From: Streptomyces paradoxus
GTDB lineage: Bacteria; Actinomycetota; Actinomycetes; Streptomycetales; Streptomycetaceae
Assembly: GCF_014202475.1 (NCBI RefSeq)
Contig: NZ_JACHGV010000002.1
Coordinates: 705,102-769,101, forward strand
Length of the DNA: 64,000 nucleotides
Reading direction: 5' to 3'
Positions 1-8,067 of this stretch are shown here, piece by piece. Below the pieces are notes generated by a model, which was given only the letters and a program-made list of their open reading frames with translations, ran no database searches and was not told the DNA's origin. A program made the position numbers and the translations under genes. The stretch's first letter is position 1. The number at the start of each line of letters is the position of its first letter.

Positions 1-1839
1 CTTCTCCACGCGGAAGGACAGGTCCTTGACCGCGTATCGATCCGTCGACTTGGCGTACCGCTTGGACAGATCCGTGATGGTGAGCGGCACTTCGGCCAGC
101 GCGGGGTCGGGGGTGGGCGCTACCGTGCGGCGTCGTCCACTCAGCAGCAGCGCCAGTGCGACGACCGCGCCGGCCGGCGGCATCCACCACACCCAGGCGG
201 GCAGCGGGCCCGCACCGCCGGTCCGGCCGAGGGGCATCGGTACCTTGAGCTCGCTCTTGAGGGAGACGGTGTACGTCGCCGGAGTCGTCGGGGAGGCGTA
301 GCCGAGGTCGGTCGAGGCGAGGACCAGGCGGAGCCGGTGACCGTCGGCCACCTCGTGGTCGATGGCCGGGAGGGTGACGCTCACGTCCTTGCCGGCCTTC
401 GCGCCCTCCACCCTGAGGGGCGTGACGAGTTGCGAGGGCAGCACCGGCCGGGTGCCGTCCCGGCCGACGTCGTACAGCTTCGCGAAGAGCACGGCGTCGT
501 CGCTGGTCGACGTCACGCGGACCGTCACCGTCGGCGAGCCGGTGATCTGCGTGTCCTCCCGGAAGGGCGCCGACTCGAACGCGGCGAACTGGCCCGGGAA
601 GTCGAGGGCCACCCCGATGCCGAGTGAGGACAGCTGGGAGAGGCCGCCCGCGCCGCCGAGGCCGGGCAGGGCGGAAACGCCGGGCGGATTGGCACCCGCC
701 GGGTTGTCGAGGCGCTGCTCGCGCCCGGTCAGGGTGACGGAGTGCTGGTCACTCTTGAGGCCGGGGTAGGTGTCCTCGGTCACGCCGGTCAGCCTTGGCT
801 CGCCGTCGCCGGTGCCGGTGCCGACGGTGCGCGCGACCCGGAAGGCGGGGCCGGTGTCGGCGCCCTTCTCGTCCTTGAGGTAGCGGTCGAACCACGTCCG
901 TACCCGGGCCTGGACGCGGCTGGTCTCCGTGTCGCCGCCGTCGTGACCACCGGCGATCCAGTCGACGTCGACGGGGGCACCGCCCGCGCGGATCGCCTTC
1001 GCTGCGGCATCGGCCTGGTCCAGCGGGAAGAGGGAGTCGGTCTGGCCCTGCATCAGGAGGGTGGGCACCTTGATGCGGTCACCGACGGCGGTCGGTGAGC
1101 GTTTCTCCAGCAGTTCGCGCGCCTCGGCGTCCGGCTTCCCTGATGCGGCGACGCGTTCGTACATCCGGCACAGCACGGGCTCGAGCCTCCGGCATCCGCC
1201 ACCGGTGTTGACGAAGATGCCGGCCCACAACTTCTTGAACACGCCGTTCGGGAACAGCGCGTCCGCGAGGTTCCAATACGTGATCGACGGGGCGATGGCG
1301 TCCACCCGGTCGTCGTGGCCCGCCGCCAGCAGCGCGATCGCGCCGCCGTAGGAGGCGCCCGCCATGCCCACGCGCGGGTCGCCGGGCTTGTCGAGCTCGA
1401 CCTGGGGCTGCTCGGCCAGCCAGTCGATGAGCTTCGAGACGTCGGCCACCTCGCCCTGGGGGTCGTTCAGCCCGATCTTCCCCGTGGACCTTCCGAAGCC
1501 GCGCGCCGACCAGGTCATCACCGCGTACCCGTCGCGGGCAAGGTCCTCCGCCTGCCGCCGGACATCGTCCTTGCTGCCGCCGAAGCCGTGCCCGAGCAGG
1601 ACGGCGGGGCGGCGGCCGCCCGAGCCCGCGGTGAAGTACGAGGTGTCGACGCGTACCCCGTCGCCCATGGTCATGAGCTGGTCGGCGTGGTGCACCGGGG
1701 GCGGGTCGTCGGAGGCGACGGCCGACGTCACCGTCCATGTACCCGCACCGGCGAGCAGGACGACGGCGGACGCGGCAGCGATGAACCGTCGCCGTCGCCG
1801 TGACCACAGGCCCCGCAGTCCGGGCAGTCGAAGATTCAT
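1..1839 (-). CDS. Membrane-anchored alpha/beta hydrolase fused to ABC transporter ATPase (5' part, runs off window)
   Basis: The first 613 residues are present; the C-terminus lies left of the window. An Arg-rich N-terminus and hydrophobic stretch (about residues 12-42) form a signal or anchor. An X-Pro dipeptidyl-peptidase/CocE-type hydrolase follows, with nucleophile S163 in GASYGG, acid D268 (GQTDSLF) and H299 (GGHDGG). A beta jelly-roll like that of X-Pro peptidases covers about 425-530. A second hydrophobic segment (about 548-567) is followed at 585-613 by LTITDLSKRY and AVKDLSFRVEK, the opening of an ABC nucleotide-binding domain whose Walker A would fall outside. The hydrolase should be outside the membrane and the ATPase inside. 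The ATG at 1839 has no strong ribosome site. A normal ABC permease partner presumably lies to the left. The substrate is unknown. Both domains are clear; the physiological role is not. Confidence 0.88.
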   Translation of the reverse strand, partial: MNLRLPGLRGLWSRRRRRFIAAASAVVLLAGAGTWTVTSAVASDDPPPVHHADQLMTMGDGVRVDTSYFTAGSGGRRPAVLLGHGFGGSKDDVRRQAEDLARDGYAVMTWSARGFGRSTGKIGLNDPQGEVADVSKLIDWLAEQPQVELDKPGDPRVGMAGASYGGAIALLAAGHDDRVDAIAPSITYWNLADALFPNGVFKKLWAGIFVNTGGGCRRLEPVLCRMYERVAASGKPDAEARELLEKRSPTAVGDRIKVPTLLMQGQTDSLFPLDQADAAAKAIRAGGAPVDVDWIAGGHDGGDTETSRVQARVRTWFDRYLKDEKGADTGPAFRVARTVGTGTGDGEPRLTGVTEDTYPGLKSDQHSVTLTGREQRLDNPAGANPPGVSALPGLGGAGGLSQLSSLGIGVALDFPGQFAAFESAPFREDTQITGSPTVTVRVTSTSDDAVLFAKLYDVGRDGTRPVLPSQLVTPLRVEGAKAGKDVSVTLPAIDHEVADGHRLRLVLASTDLGYASPTTPATYTVSLKSELKVPMPLGRTGGAGPLPAWVWWMPPAGAVVALALLLSGRRRTVAPTPDPALAEVPLTITDLSKRYAKSTDRYAVKDLSFRVEK

Positions 1840-2221
1840 GCGTCAACGGTAAGGGCTCAACCTGTCGGCAAGTTGTCGACCAGAGAGCGAACCCCCACCC
1901 CTCCCCGAGGAGTACGGCTTCTCCGTGCGTACTGCAGGCGTGGTAGGAAGCCGCTCTTGAGCGACTGTCAGGCGTGAGTGGGCCCCCTGTTCCGGCCACT
2001 GCGACCGGCCCGGGGAGCCGACCGCCACGCTCACGGCCCTTCAGGCCCGGGCCGTCGCCCGATGCCACGAGCGCAATCGACATGGCCAGGAGGACCTGTT
2101 GGTGATCTGTAAGCCCTTAGTGGTCATTAAGGATCAAAAGGACTAATACCGCATCGTACTGACCAAGCGCCAGGTCATCCTCGAATTAGCGTCAGCCAAC
2201 ACGTCAGGAAGGCCCTTCAGG
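1840..2221. promoter_or_regulatory. Divergent promoter region between hydrolase-ABC fusion and subtilase
   Basis: This 382-base gap separates divergently read genes. Positions 2105-2160 are unusually AT-rich for this genome and contain CCTTA (2115-2119) facing TAAGG (2128-2132), a small inverted repeat that could be an operator. The subtilase ribosome site AGGAAGG sits near 2205-2211. I cannot place -10/-35 boxes with confidence, and I see no gene here. Confidence 0.35.
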
Positions 2222-3430
2222 ATGCGCGAAATCTTCACCGCCCGGCGGCGGATCGTCGCAGCGGTCGCCGCCGTGGCCGCGGCAGCCGCCATCGGGAGCG
2301 GTACCGCTCTGCCCGCCCAAGCCACCCCCTCCGCAGGAAGGATTCTGCAAGAGGACTCCGCCAACGCGGTCGAGAACAGCTACATCGTCGTACTGAAAGA
2401 GTCCGCGGGGTTCAGGGCGAACTCCACGAAAGGCGAAGATCTGGTGGCCAAGTACGGCGCCACCGTGGACTGGACCTACGACGCCGTACTCAACGGCTAC
2501 GCCATCCGTATCAGCGCCTCGGGAGCGAGGAGTTTGGCGGAAGACCCGGCCGTCGAGTTCGTCGAGCAGGACCGGATGGTCCACCTCGAGGCCACCCAGT
2601 ACAACCCTCCGTGGGGCCTGGACCGCATCGACCAGCCCCGGCTCCCGCGCAACCTGATGTACTCGTATCCGGACACAGCGGGCAAATCCGCGACCGTGTA
2701 CGTGATCGACACGGGAGTGCGCATCACTCACACCGAGTTCGCAGGGCGCGCCAGGCACGGCTACGACTTCGTCGACCGTGACACCAACGCCTCTGACGGC
2801 AACGGTCACGGAACACACGTCGCCACCACGGTCGCCGGCAAGACGTACGGCGTGGCGAAGCAGTCCAAGATCGTGTCGGTACGCGTGCTGGACAACAACG
2901 GGGCCGGCACCCTCTCCGGTGTCATCGCGGGCGTCGACTGGGTCACGGTGCGTCGCGTCCGGCCCGCGGTCGCCAACATGTCGCTGGGCGCCGGCGTCAG
3001 CACGTCGCTGGACACCGCGGTGAGGAACTCCATCGCCTCCGGTGTCACGTACGCGGTGGCCGCCGGCAACTCGAATGCGAACGCCGACACCACCTCACCC
3101 GCCCGGGTGGGTTCTGCCCTCACCGTGGGGGCCAGCACCTGGACCGACAGCCGATCCAGTTTCTCGAACTACGGTGCCCGGCTCGACATGTTCGCCCCCG
3201 GCTCCCTGATCACCGCCGGCTGGCACACCAGCGACACGGCGACGACCACGCTCTCCGGCACCTCCATGGCGGCCCCCCATGTCGCGGGAGCCGCGGCCGT
3301 CTACCTCACCTCGCACCCCAGCGCCGGTCCGGCGACCGTGCACAGCGCCCTCGTGAACGGGGCCACGACCGGAGTCCTCAACAACATCGGGACCGGATCA
3401 CCCAACAGGCTTCTCAGACTCGTGCCGTAG
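2222..3430 (+). CDS. Secreted subtilisin-like serine peptidase (S8 family, proteinase K/aqualysin type)
   Basis: This 402-residue precursor has a Sec signal peptide (about 1-35, ending in PAQA), an I9-type inhibitor prodomain (YIVVLKES near 54 to about 120) and a catalytic domain. The triad is D163 (VIDTGV), H196 (GHGTHV) and S348 (GTSMAAPH), with oxyanion N283 (AAGNS). All parts are present, so the enzyme should self-process outside the cell and degrade proteins. There is no C-terminal P-domain or sorting signal. The ATG at 2222 follows AGGAAGG by about 9 bases. One oddity is the stretch VTVRRVRPAVANMS, where the family usually has a WV-x-x-N/H-A segment; it lies outside the catalytic motifs. 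The gene is monocistronic and ends in a hairpin. Confidence 0.95.
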   Translation: MREIFTARRRIVAAVAAVAAAAAIGSGTALPAQATPSAGRILQEDSANAVENSYIVVLKESAGFRANSTKGEDLVAKYGATVDWTYDAVLNGYAIRISASGARSLAEDPAVEFVEQDRMVHLEATQYNPPWGLDRIDQPRLPRNLMYSYPDTAGKSATVYVIDTGVRITHTEFAGRARHGYDFVDRDTNASDGNGHGTHVATTVAGKTYGVAKQSKIVSVRVLDNNGAGTLSGVIAGVDWVTVRRVRPAVANMSLGAGVSTSLDTAVRNSIASGVTYAVAAGNSNANADTTSPARVGSALTVGASTWTDSRSSFSNYGARLDMFAPGSLITAGWHTSDTATTTLSGTSMAAPHVAGAAAVYLTSHPSAGPATVHSALVNGATTGVLNNIGTGSPNRLLRLVP

Positions 3431-3460
3431 ATGATCGACTCCCGAGACCCGGTGTCGAAG

Positions 3461-3481
3461 GCGGCCCGCAGTACGGGCCGC
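3461..3481. terminator. Hairpin between convergent subtilase and mmsA
   Basis: GCGGCCCG (3461-3468) and CGGGCCGC (3474-3481) form a perfect 8-bp stem with a 5-base loop. It lies between two convergent stop codons, so it can act on both transcripts. There is no T-run, as is usual in Streptomyces. Confidence 0.6.
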
Positions 3482-3520
3482 GTCCGGTGTGGCCTTTGCG
3501 CCTGACTGCTTGACGGGAAT

Positions 3521-5023
3521 TCAGTGGTTGCGCGGGAAGCCCAGGTCGACGCCCGCCGGGGCGTCGGCCGGGTCGGGCCAGCGGGTGGTCACGACCTTGC
3601 CGCGGGTGTAGAAGTGCGTGCCGTCGTTGCCGTAGATGTGCAGGTCGCCGAAGAGCGAGTCCTTCCAGCCGCCGAAGGAGTGGTAGCCCACGGGGACCGG
3701 GATCGGGACGTTCACGCCGACCATGCCGGCCTCGACCTCCAGCTGGAAGCGGCGGGCCGCGCCGCCGTCCCGGGTGAAGATCGCGGTGCCGTTGCCGAAC
3801 GGAGAGGCGTTGATCAGGTCCAGCGCCTCCTCGTAGGTCTCGGTGCGCAGCACGGTCAGCACCGGGCCGAAGATCTCGTCCTGGTAGGCCTTCGCGGACG
3901 TTGGCACCTTGTCGAGCAGCGAGATGCCGATCCAGTGGCCGTCCTCGAAGCCGTCGACGGTGTAGCCGGTGCCGTCGAGGATCACCTCGCAGCCCTCGGC
4001 CGCGGCGCCCTCGACGTAGGAGGCCACCTTGTCGCGGTGGACCTTGGTGATGAGCGGGCCCATCTCGGAGGCCGGGTCGTCGCCGGGGCCGATCTTGATC
4101 TTCTCGGCGCGCTCGCGGATCTTCTCCACCAGTTCGTCGCCGATCGAGCCCACCGCGACGACCGCGGAGATGGCCATGCAGCGCTCACCGGCGGAGCCGT
4201 AGGCCGCGGAGACGGCGGCGTCGGCGGCCGCGTCGAGGTCGGCGTCGGGCAGAACCAGCATGTGGTTCTTGGCGCCGCCGAGGGCCTGGACGCGCTTGCC
4301 GTTGGCGGAGGCGGTGGTGTGGATGTAGCGGGCGATCGGGGTCGAGCCGACGAAGGAGACGGCCTTGACGTCCGGGTGCTCCAGCAGGCGGTCCACGGCC
4401 ACCTTGTCGCCGTGGACGACGTTGAAGACGCCGTCCGGCAGGCCCGCCTCCGACAGCAGTTCGGCGATCTTCAGCGACGCCGACGGGTCCTTCTCGGACG
4501 GCTTCAGCACGAAGGTGTTGCCGCAGGCGATGGCGATGGGGAACATCCACATCGGCACCATGGCCGGGAAGTTGAACGGGGTGATGCCCGCGACGACGCC
4601 GAGCGGCTGGCGGATCGAGGCGACGTCGACGCGGCTGGCGACCTGCGTGGACAGCTCGCCCTTCAGCTGCACGCTGATGCCGCAGGCCAGGTCGACGATC
4701 TCCAGGCCGCGGGCGACCTCGCCGAGGGCGTCGCTGTGCACCTTGCCGTGCTCGGCGGTGATCAGCTCGGCGATCGCGTCCCGGTTGGCGTCCAGCAGCG
4801 CGCGGAACTTGAACAGGATCGAGGTGCGCTGGGCCAGCGAGGACTGGCCCCAGGTCAGGTAGGCCTCCTTGGCTGCGGCGACCGCCGCGTCCACCTCCTC
4901 GACCGAGGCGAACGCGACCTTCGTCGTCACCTCGCCGGTCGCCGGGTTGGTCACCGGCCCGTGCGTGCCCGAGGCGCCTTCGACGGTCTTGCCGCCGATC
5001 CAGTGGTTGACGATCTTCGTCAT
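3521..5023 (-). CDS. mmsA: Methylmalonate-semialdehyde dehydrogenase (CoA-acylating)
   Basis: A 500-residue aldehyde dehydrogenase that oxidises methylmalonate or malonate semialdehyde with NAD+ and CoA to propionyl- or acetyl-CoA plus CO2. It is the last step of inositol and valine breakdown. The nucleophile is C282 (GSAGERCMAIS). The position normally occupied by the general-base Glu reads GGAKNHM (N253), the hallmark of CoA-dependent members. TPFNFP (about 148-153) and KPSE (174-177) are typical of the family. The in-frame ATG at 5041 is rejected because AAGGAG lies between it and the ATG at 5023. That ribosome site overlaps the stop of iolD, 14 bases upstream, so the two genes are probably translationally coupled. 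It is the last gene of the iol operon. Confidence 0.95.
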   Translation of the reverse strand: MTKIVNHWIGGKTVEGASGTHGPVTNPATGEVTTKVAFASVEEVDAAVAAAKEAYLTWGQSSLAQRTSILFKFRALLDANRDAIAELITAEHGKVHSDALGEVARGLEIVDLACGISVQLKGELSTQVASRVDVASIRQPLGVVAGITPFNFPAMVPMWMFPIAIACGNTFVLKPSEKDPSASLKIAELLSEAGLPDGVFNVVHGDKVAVDRLLEHPDVKAVSFVGSTPIARYIHTTASANGKRVQALGGAKNHMLVLPDADLDAAADAAVSAAYGSAGERCMAISAVVAVGSIGDELVEKIRERAEKIKIGPGDDPASEMGPLITKVHRDKVASYVEGAAAEGCEVILDGTGYTVDGFEDGHWIGISLLDKVPTSAKAYQDEIFGPVLTVLRTETYEEALDLINASPFGNGTAIFTRDGGAARRFQLEVEAGMVGVNVPIPVPVGYHSFGGWKDSLFGDLHIYGNDGTHFYTRGKVVTTRWPDPADAPAGVDLGFPRNH

Positions 5024-5037
5024 GGCCGGGAACTCCT

Positions 5038-6921
5038 TCACAGATGGCGGCGTCGGGTGGAGACGTGCCGTTCGTACAGCTCACGTGCCTTGACCGCGGA
5101 CGGCCGTGTCGCGGTCTCGGCCACGGGTACATCCCACCAGGCCTGCGCGGGAGGCGCGCCCGACACTGTGTCTGCCGTTTGGGTCTCGACGTAGACACAT
5201 GTGGGAGTGTCGGCCGCCCGGGCCTCGGCGAGGGCCTCCCGGAGGTCCCGGACGGTCTTCGCGCGCAGGACGCGCATGCCGAGGCTGGCCGCGTTGGCGG
5301 CGAGGTCCACGGGCAGCGGCGGCCCCGTGTGCGAGCCGTCCTCGGAGCGGTAGCGGTAGGCGGTGCCGAACCGCTCCCCGCCCACCGACTCCGACAGCCC
5401 GCCGATGGACGCGTAGCCGTGGTTCTGGATGATCACGACCTTGATCGCGATCGCCTCCTGGACGGCGGTCACGAGCTCCGTCGGCATCATCAGATACGTG
5501 CCGTCGCCGACCAGCGCCCACACGGGCCGGTCCGGGGCGGCCAGCTTCACGCCGATGGCGGCCGGGATCTCGTAGCCCATGCAGGAGTAGCCGTACTCCA
5601 GGTGGTACTGGTCGGGCGAGCGGGTGCGCCACAGTTTGTGCAGGTCGCCGGGGAGGGAGCCGGCTGCGTTGATCAGGATGTCCGACGCGTCGGCGATCTC
5701 GTCCAGGGCGCCGAGGACCTGCGGCTGGGTCGGGCGGGTGTCCGGTTCCTCCACCTCGTAGCAGGCGTCGACGCGCTGCTCCCAGCGCTCCTTGTCCTCG
5801 GTGTACTCGGTGGCGTAGCTGCCGACGACCCGGTGCGCGTGCAGGCGCAGGGCGTCCGTGAGCTCCTGCAGGCCGCTGCGGGCGTCCGCGACGAGGGGCC
5901 GGCCGGCGAGCTTGTGGCCGTCGAAGGGGGCGATGTTGAGGTTGAGGAACCGCACCTCCGGGTTGCTGAACAGCGTGCCGGAGGCGGTGGTGAAGTCGGT
6001 GTAGCGGGTGCCGACGCCGATCACCAGGTCGGCGGTGCGGGCGAGTTCGTCCGCGGTGGCCGTGCCCGTGTGGCCGATGCCGCCGACGTCCTGGGGGTGG
6101 TCGTGGCGCAGGGAGCCCTTGCCGGCCTGGGTGGAGGCGACCGGGATGCCGGTGGTCCCGGCGAACTCGGCGAGGGCCTCCTCGGCGCGGCTGTGGTGGA
6201 CGCCGCCGCCCGCGATGACCAGGGGCCTCTTCGCCGCGCGGATCGCCCGCACGGCCTCGGTCAGTTCCGCCGGGTCGGCGCCGGGACGCCGTACGGTCCA
6301 GACGCGCTCGGCGAAGAACTCCTCGGGCCAGTCGTACGCCTCCGCCTGCACGTCCTGGGGCAGGGCGAGGGTGACGGCGCCGGTCTCGACGGGGTCGGTG
6401 AGGACGCGCATCGCGTTCAGGGCCGAGGGGATGAGGGCTTCGGCCCGGGTGATCCGGTCGAAGTACCTCGACACCGGGCGCAGGCAGTCGTTGACCGACA
6501 CGTCGCCCGCGTAGGGCACTTCGAGCTGCTGGAGGACCGGGTCGGCGGGGCGGGTGGCGAACACGTCACCGGGCAGGAGCAGCACCGGCAGGTGGTTGAT
6601 GGTCGCGAGGGCCGCGCCGGTGACGAGGTTGGTGGCGCCCGGGCCGATGGAGGTCGTCACCGCGTGCGTGGACAGGCGGCCGGACTGGCGGGCGTAGCCG
6701 ACGGCCGCGTGCACCATGGCCTGTTCGTTGCGGCCCTGGTGGTACGGCATCTCCTCGGCGTGCTCCAGAAGCGCCTGGCCGATGCCGGCGACGTTGCCGT
6801 GGCCGAAGATGCCCCAGGTGGCGCCGATGAGCCGCTGGCGGACACCGTCGCGTTCGGTGTACTGGGCCGCCAGGAAGCGCACGAGCGCCTGCGCGACCGT
6901 CAGCCTTGTCGTCGAGGTCAT
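5038..6921 (-). CDS. iolD: 3D-(3,5/4)-trihydroxycyclohexane-1,2-dione hydrolase
   Basis: This TPP-dependent enzyme (627 residues) opens the ring of trihydroxycyclohexanedione to 5-deoxyglucuronate in myo-inositol degradation. The cofactor-activating Glu is E66 (GRNEQAMVHAAVGYAR). The C-terminal TPP/Mg motif begins GDGTYLMMPTEL and ends QNHGYASIGGL. The length and the N-terminal MTSTTRLTVAQALVRFL match IolD rather than acetolactate synthase. The start at 6921 follows GGGAGGG; 44 upstream in-frame codons are ignored. Position between the aldolase/kinase pair and mmsA supports the assignment. A 264-base gap with an inverted repeat separates it from the preceding gene, so it may have its own promoter. 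Confidence 0.93.
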   Translation of the reverse strand: MTSTTRLTVAQALVRFLAAQYTERDGVRQRLIGATWGIFGHGNVAGIGQALLEHAEEMPYHQGRNEQAMVHAAVGYARQSGRLSTHAVTTSIGPGATNLVTGAALATINHLPVLLLPGDVFATRPADPVLQQLEVPYAGDVSVNDCLRPVSRYFDRITRAEALIPSALNAMRVLTDPVETGAVTLALPQDVQAEAYDWPEEFFAERVWTVRRPGADPAELTEAVRAIRAAKRPLVIAGGGVHHSRAEEALAEFAGTTGIPVASTQAGKGSLRHDHPQDVGGIGHTGTATADELARTADLVIGVGTRYTDFTTASGTLFSNPEVRFLNLNIAPFDGHKLAGRPLVADARSGLQELTDALRLHAHRVVGSYATEYTEDKERWEQRVDACYEVEEPDTRPTQPQVLGALDEIADASDILINAAGSLPGDLHKLWRTRSPDQYHLEYGYSCMGYEIPAAIGVKLAAPDRPVWALVGDGTYLMMPTELVTAVQEAIAIKVVIIQNHGYASIGGLSESVGGERFGTAYRYRSEDGSHTGPPLPVDLAANAASLGMRVLRAKTVRDLREALAEARAADTPTCVYVETQTADTVSGAPPAQAWWDVPVAETATRPSAVKARELYERHVSTRRRHL

Positions 6922-7009
6922 CGGTGTCCCTCCCTCTGGGTGGTCACGGATACGCGACGGCCATGGCGAACGTTCACGGGGCGAGGCCGCGTACGCCTCG
7001 TCGGGGAGA

Positions 7010-7093
7010 CCTCCGGCGCGGGGCCGTAGCGGGCGGGGAGTTGTCGCTCGCACTTCGCTCCTGCCAAAGCAAAGCGGCCTCCCGCGCCGGAGG
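7010..7093. repeat. Long-range 13-bp inverted repeat upstream of iolD
   Basis: CCTCCGGCGCGGG (7010-7022) and CCCGCGCCGGAGG (7081-7093) are exact reverse complements with centres about 71 bp apart. They occupy the 264-base gap (6922-7185) between the aldolase gene and iolD. A DNA-looping operator or a long-stem RNA structure is possible. Nothing else gene-like is seen in this gap. Confidence 0.5.
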
Positions 7094-7185
7094 CGATCTG
7101 GGCCCGGGACCTGCCCGGGAGAGGGAACTCGTGGTCTTTCGTGCTGTCGCCCGTGGGGAAGGTGCGGGTGGTCATGAGGCGGCCC

Positions 7186-8067
7186 TCACAGCAGTCCGAC
7201 GGCGGTGTCCACGGCGGCGGCCACGTCGCCGTCCGCCGGGTACAGCAGCGAACGTCCCACGACCAGCCCGCACACGGTGGGCAGTTGCAGGGCGCCGCGC
7301 CACTTCTCGTACGCCCCGTCCTGGTCGTCGCCCACCTCGCCGCCCAGCAGCACGGCGGGCAGCGTGGAGGTGGCCATGACCTCGGCCATGTCGTCGGGGT
7401 TGTCGGTGACCGGGACCTTCAGCCAGGTGTAGGCGGAACTGCCGCCGAGGCCCGAGGCGATGGCGATCGACTTGGTGACGGCCTCGGCGGAGAGGTCGTT
7501 GCGCAGCCGGCCCCGCTCGTCGCGGTAGCTGATGAACGGCTCGACGAAGACGGGGAGTTTCCGGGCGGCCATGGCGTCGACGGCCCGGGCGGTGGACTCC
7601 ATCGTGGTGAGCGAGCCGGGGTCGTCGTAGTCGATGCGCAGGAGCAGCTTGCCCGCGTCGAAGCCGAGGCGCTCGATGTCCTCGGGGCGGTGACCGGTGA
7701 AGCGGTCGTCGAGTTCGAAGCTCGCGCCCTGGAGGCCGCCGCGGTTCATCGAGCCCAGGACGACCTTGCCGTCGAGGGCACCGAGCAGGAGCAGGTCGTC
7801 GAGGATGTCGGCGGTGGCGAGGACGCCGTCCACGCCCGGGCGGGACAGGGCCAGGCAGAGGCGTTCGAGGAGGTCGGCGCGGTTGGCCATGGCCATGGCG
7901 CGGCCACCGACACCGAGGGCGCCGCGGGCCGGGTGGTCGGCGGCGACGATCATCAGGCGGCCGCTCGTGTTCAGCAGCGGCCTCCGGGGGCGGCGGGCCG
8001 CTGCTTCGGCGATCGCCTCCGGGCGGTGGCTGCGCAGGCGCACGAGTTCGAGGACGTCGACGGTCAC
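7186..8067 (-). CDS. Cgl0158-family (beta/alpha)8 aldolase of inositol pathway
   Basis: A 293-residue TIM-barrel protein of the IolC-C-terminal/Cgl0158 type, expected to act as the 2-deoxy-5-keto-gluconate-6-phosphate aldolase step (the IolJ job) and yield malonate semialdehyde plus dihydroxyacetone phosphate. Visible segments include LMIVAADHPARGALG near 35-50, GKVVLGSMNRGGL, KLLLRIDY and VFVEPFISY, in the order seen in class I-like aldolases. The start is GTG 8067, which overlaps the iolC stop by four bases (GTGA), so translation is coupled. The kinase immediately upstream makes its predicted substrate. The family is clear from sequence; the exact reaction is inferred from context. Confidence 0.8.
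   Translation of the reverse strand: MTVDVLELVRLRSHRPEAIAEAAARRPRRPLLNTSGRLMIVAADHPARGALGVGGRAMAMANRADLLERLCLALSRPGVDGVLATADILDDLLLLGALDGKVVLGSMNRGGLQGASFELDDRFTGHRPEDIERLGFDAGKLLLRIDYDDPGSLTTMESTARAVDAMAARKLPVFVEPFISYRDERGRLRNDLSAEAVTKSIAIASGLGGSSAYTWLKVPVTDNPDDMAEVMATSTLPAVLLGGEVGDDQDGAYEKWRGALQLPTVCGLVVGRSLLYPADGDVAAAVDTAVGLL

Noticed and set aside
1079..2083. A 334-codon leftward frame overlapping the hydrolase fusion
   Set aside because: It starts inside the divergent promoter and is out of frame with the hydrolase catalytic motifs, which belong to the frame starting at 1839.
3524..7029. Long rightward frames opposite mmsA and iolD
   Set aside because: Composition is dominated by G, R, A, V, D without motifs; the leftward frames carry complete enzyme signatures.
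6918..7175. An 85-codon frame in the gap where iolB often lies
   Set aside because: The sequence shows none of the IolB residues I know (no EWIVLPL-like segment), codon bias is weak and it overlaps the iolD start.
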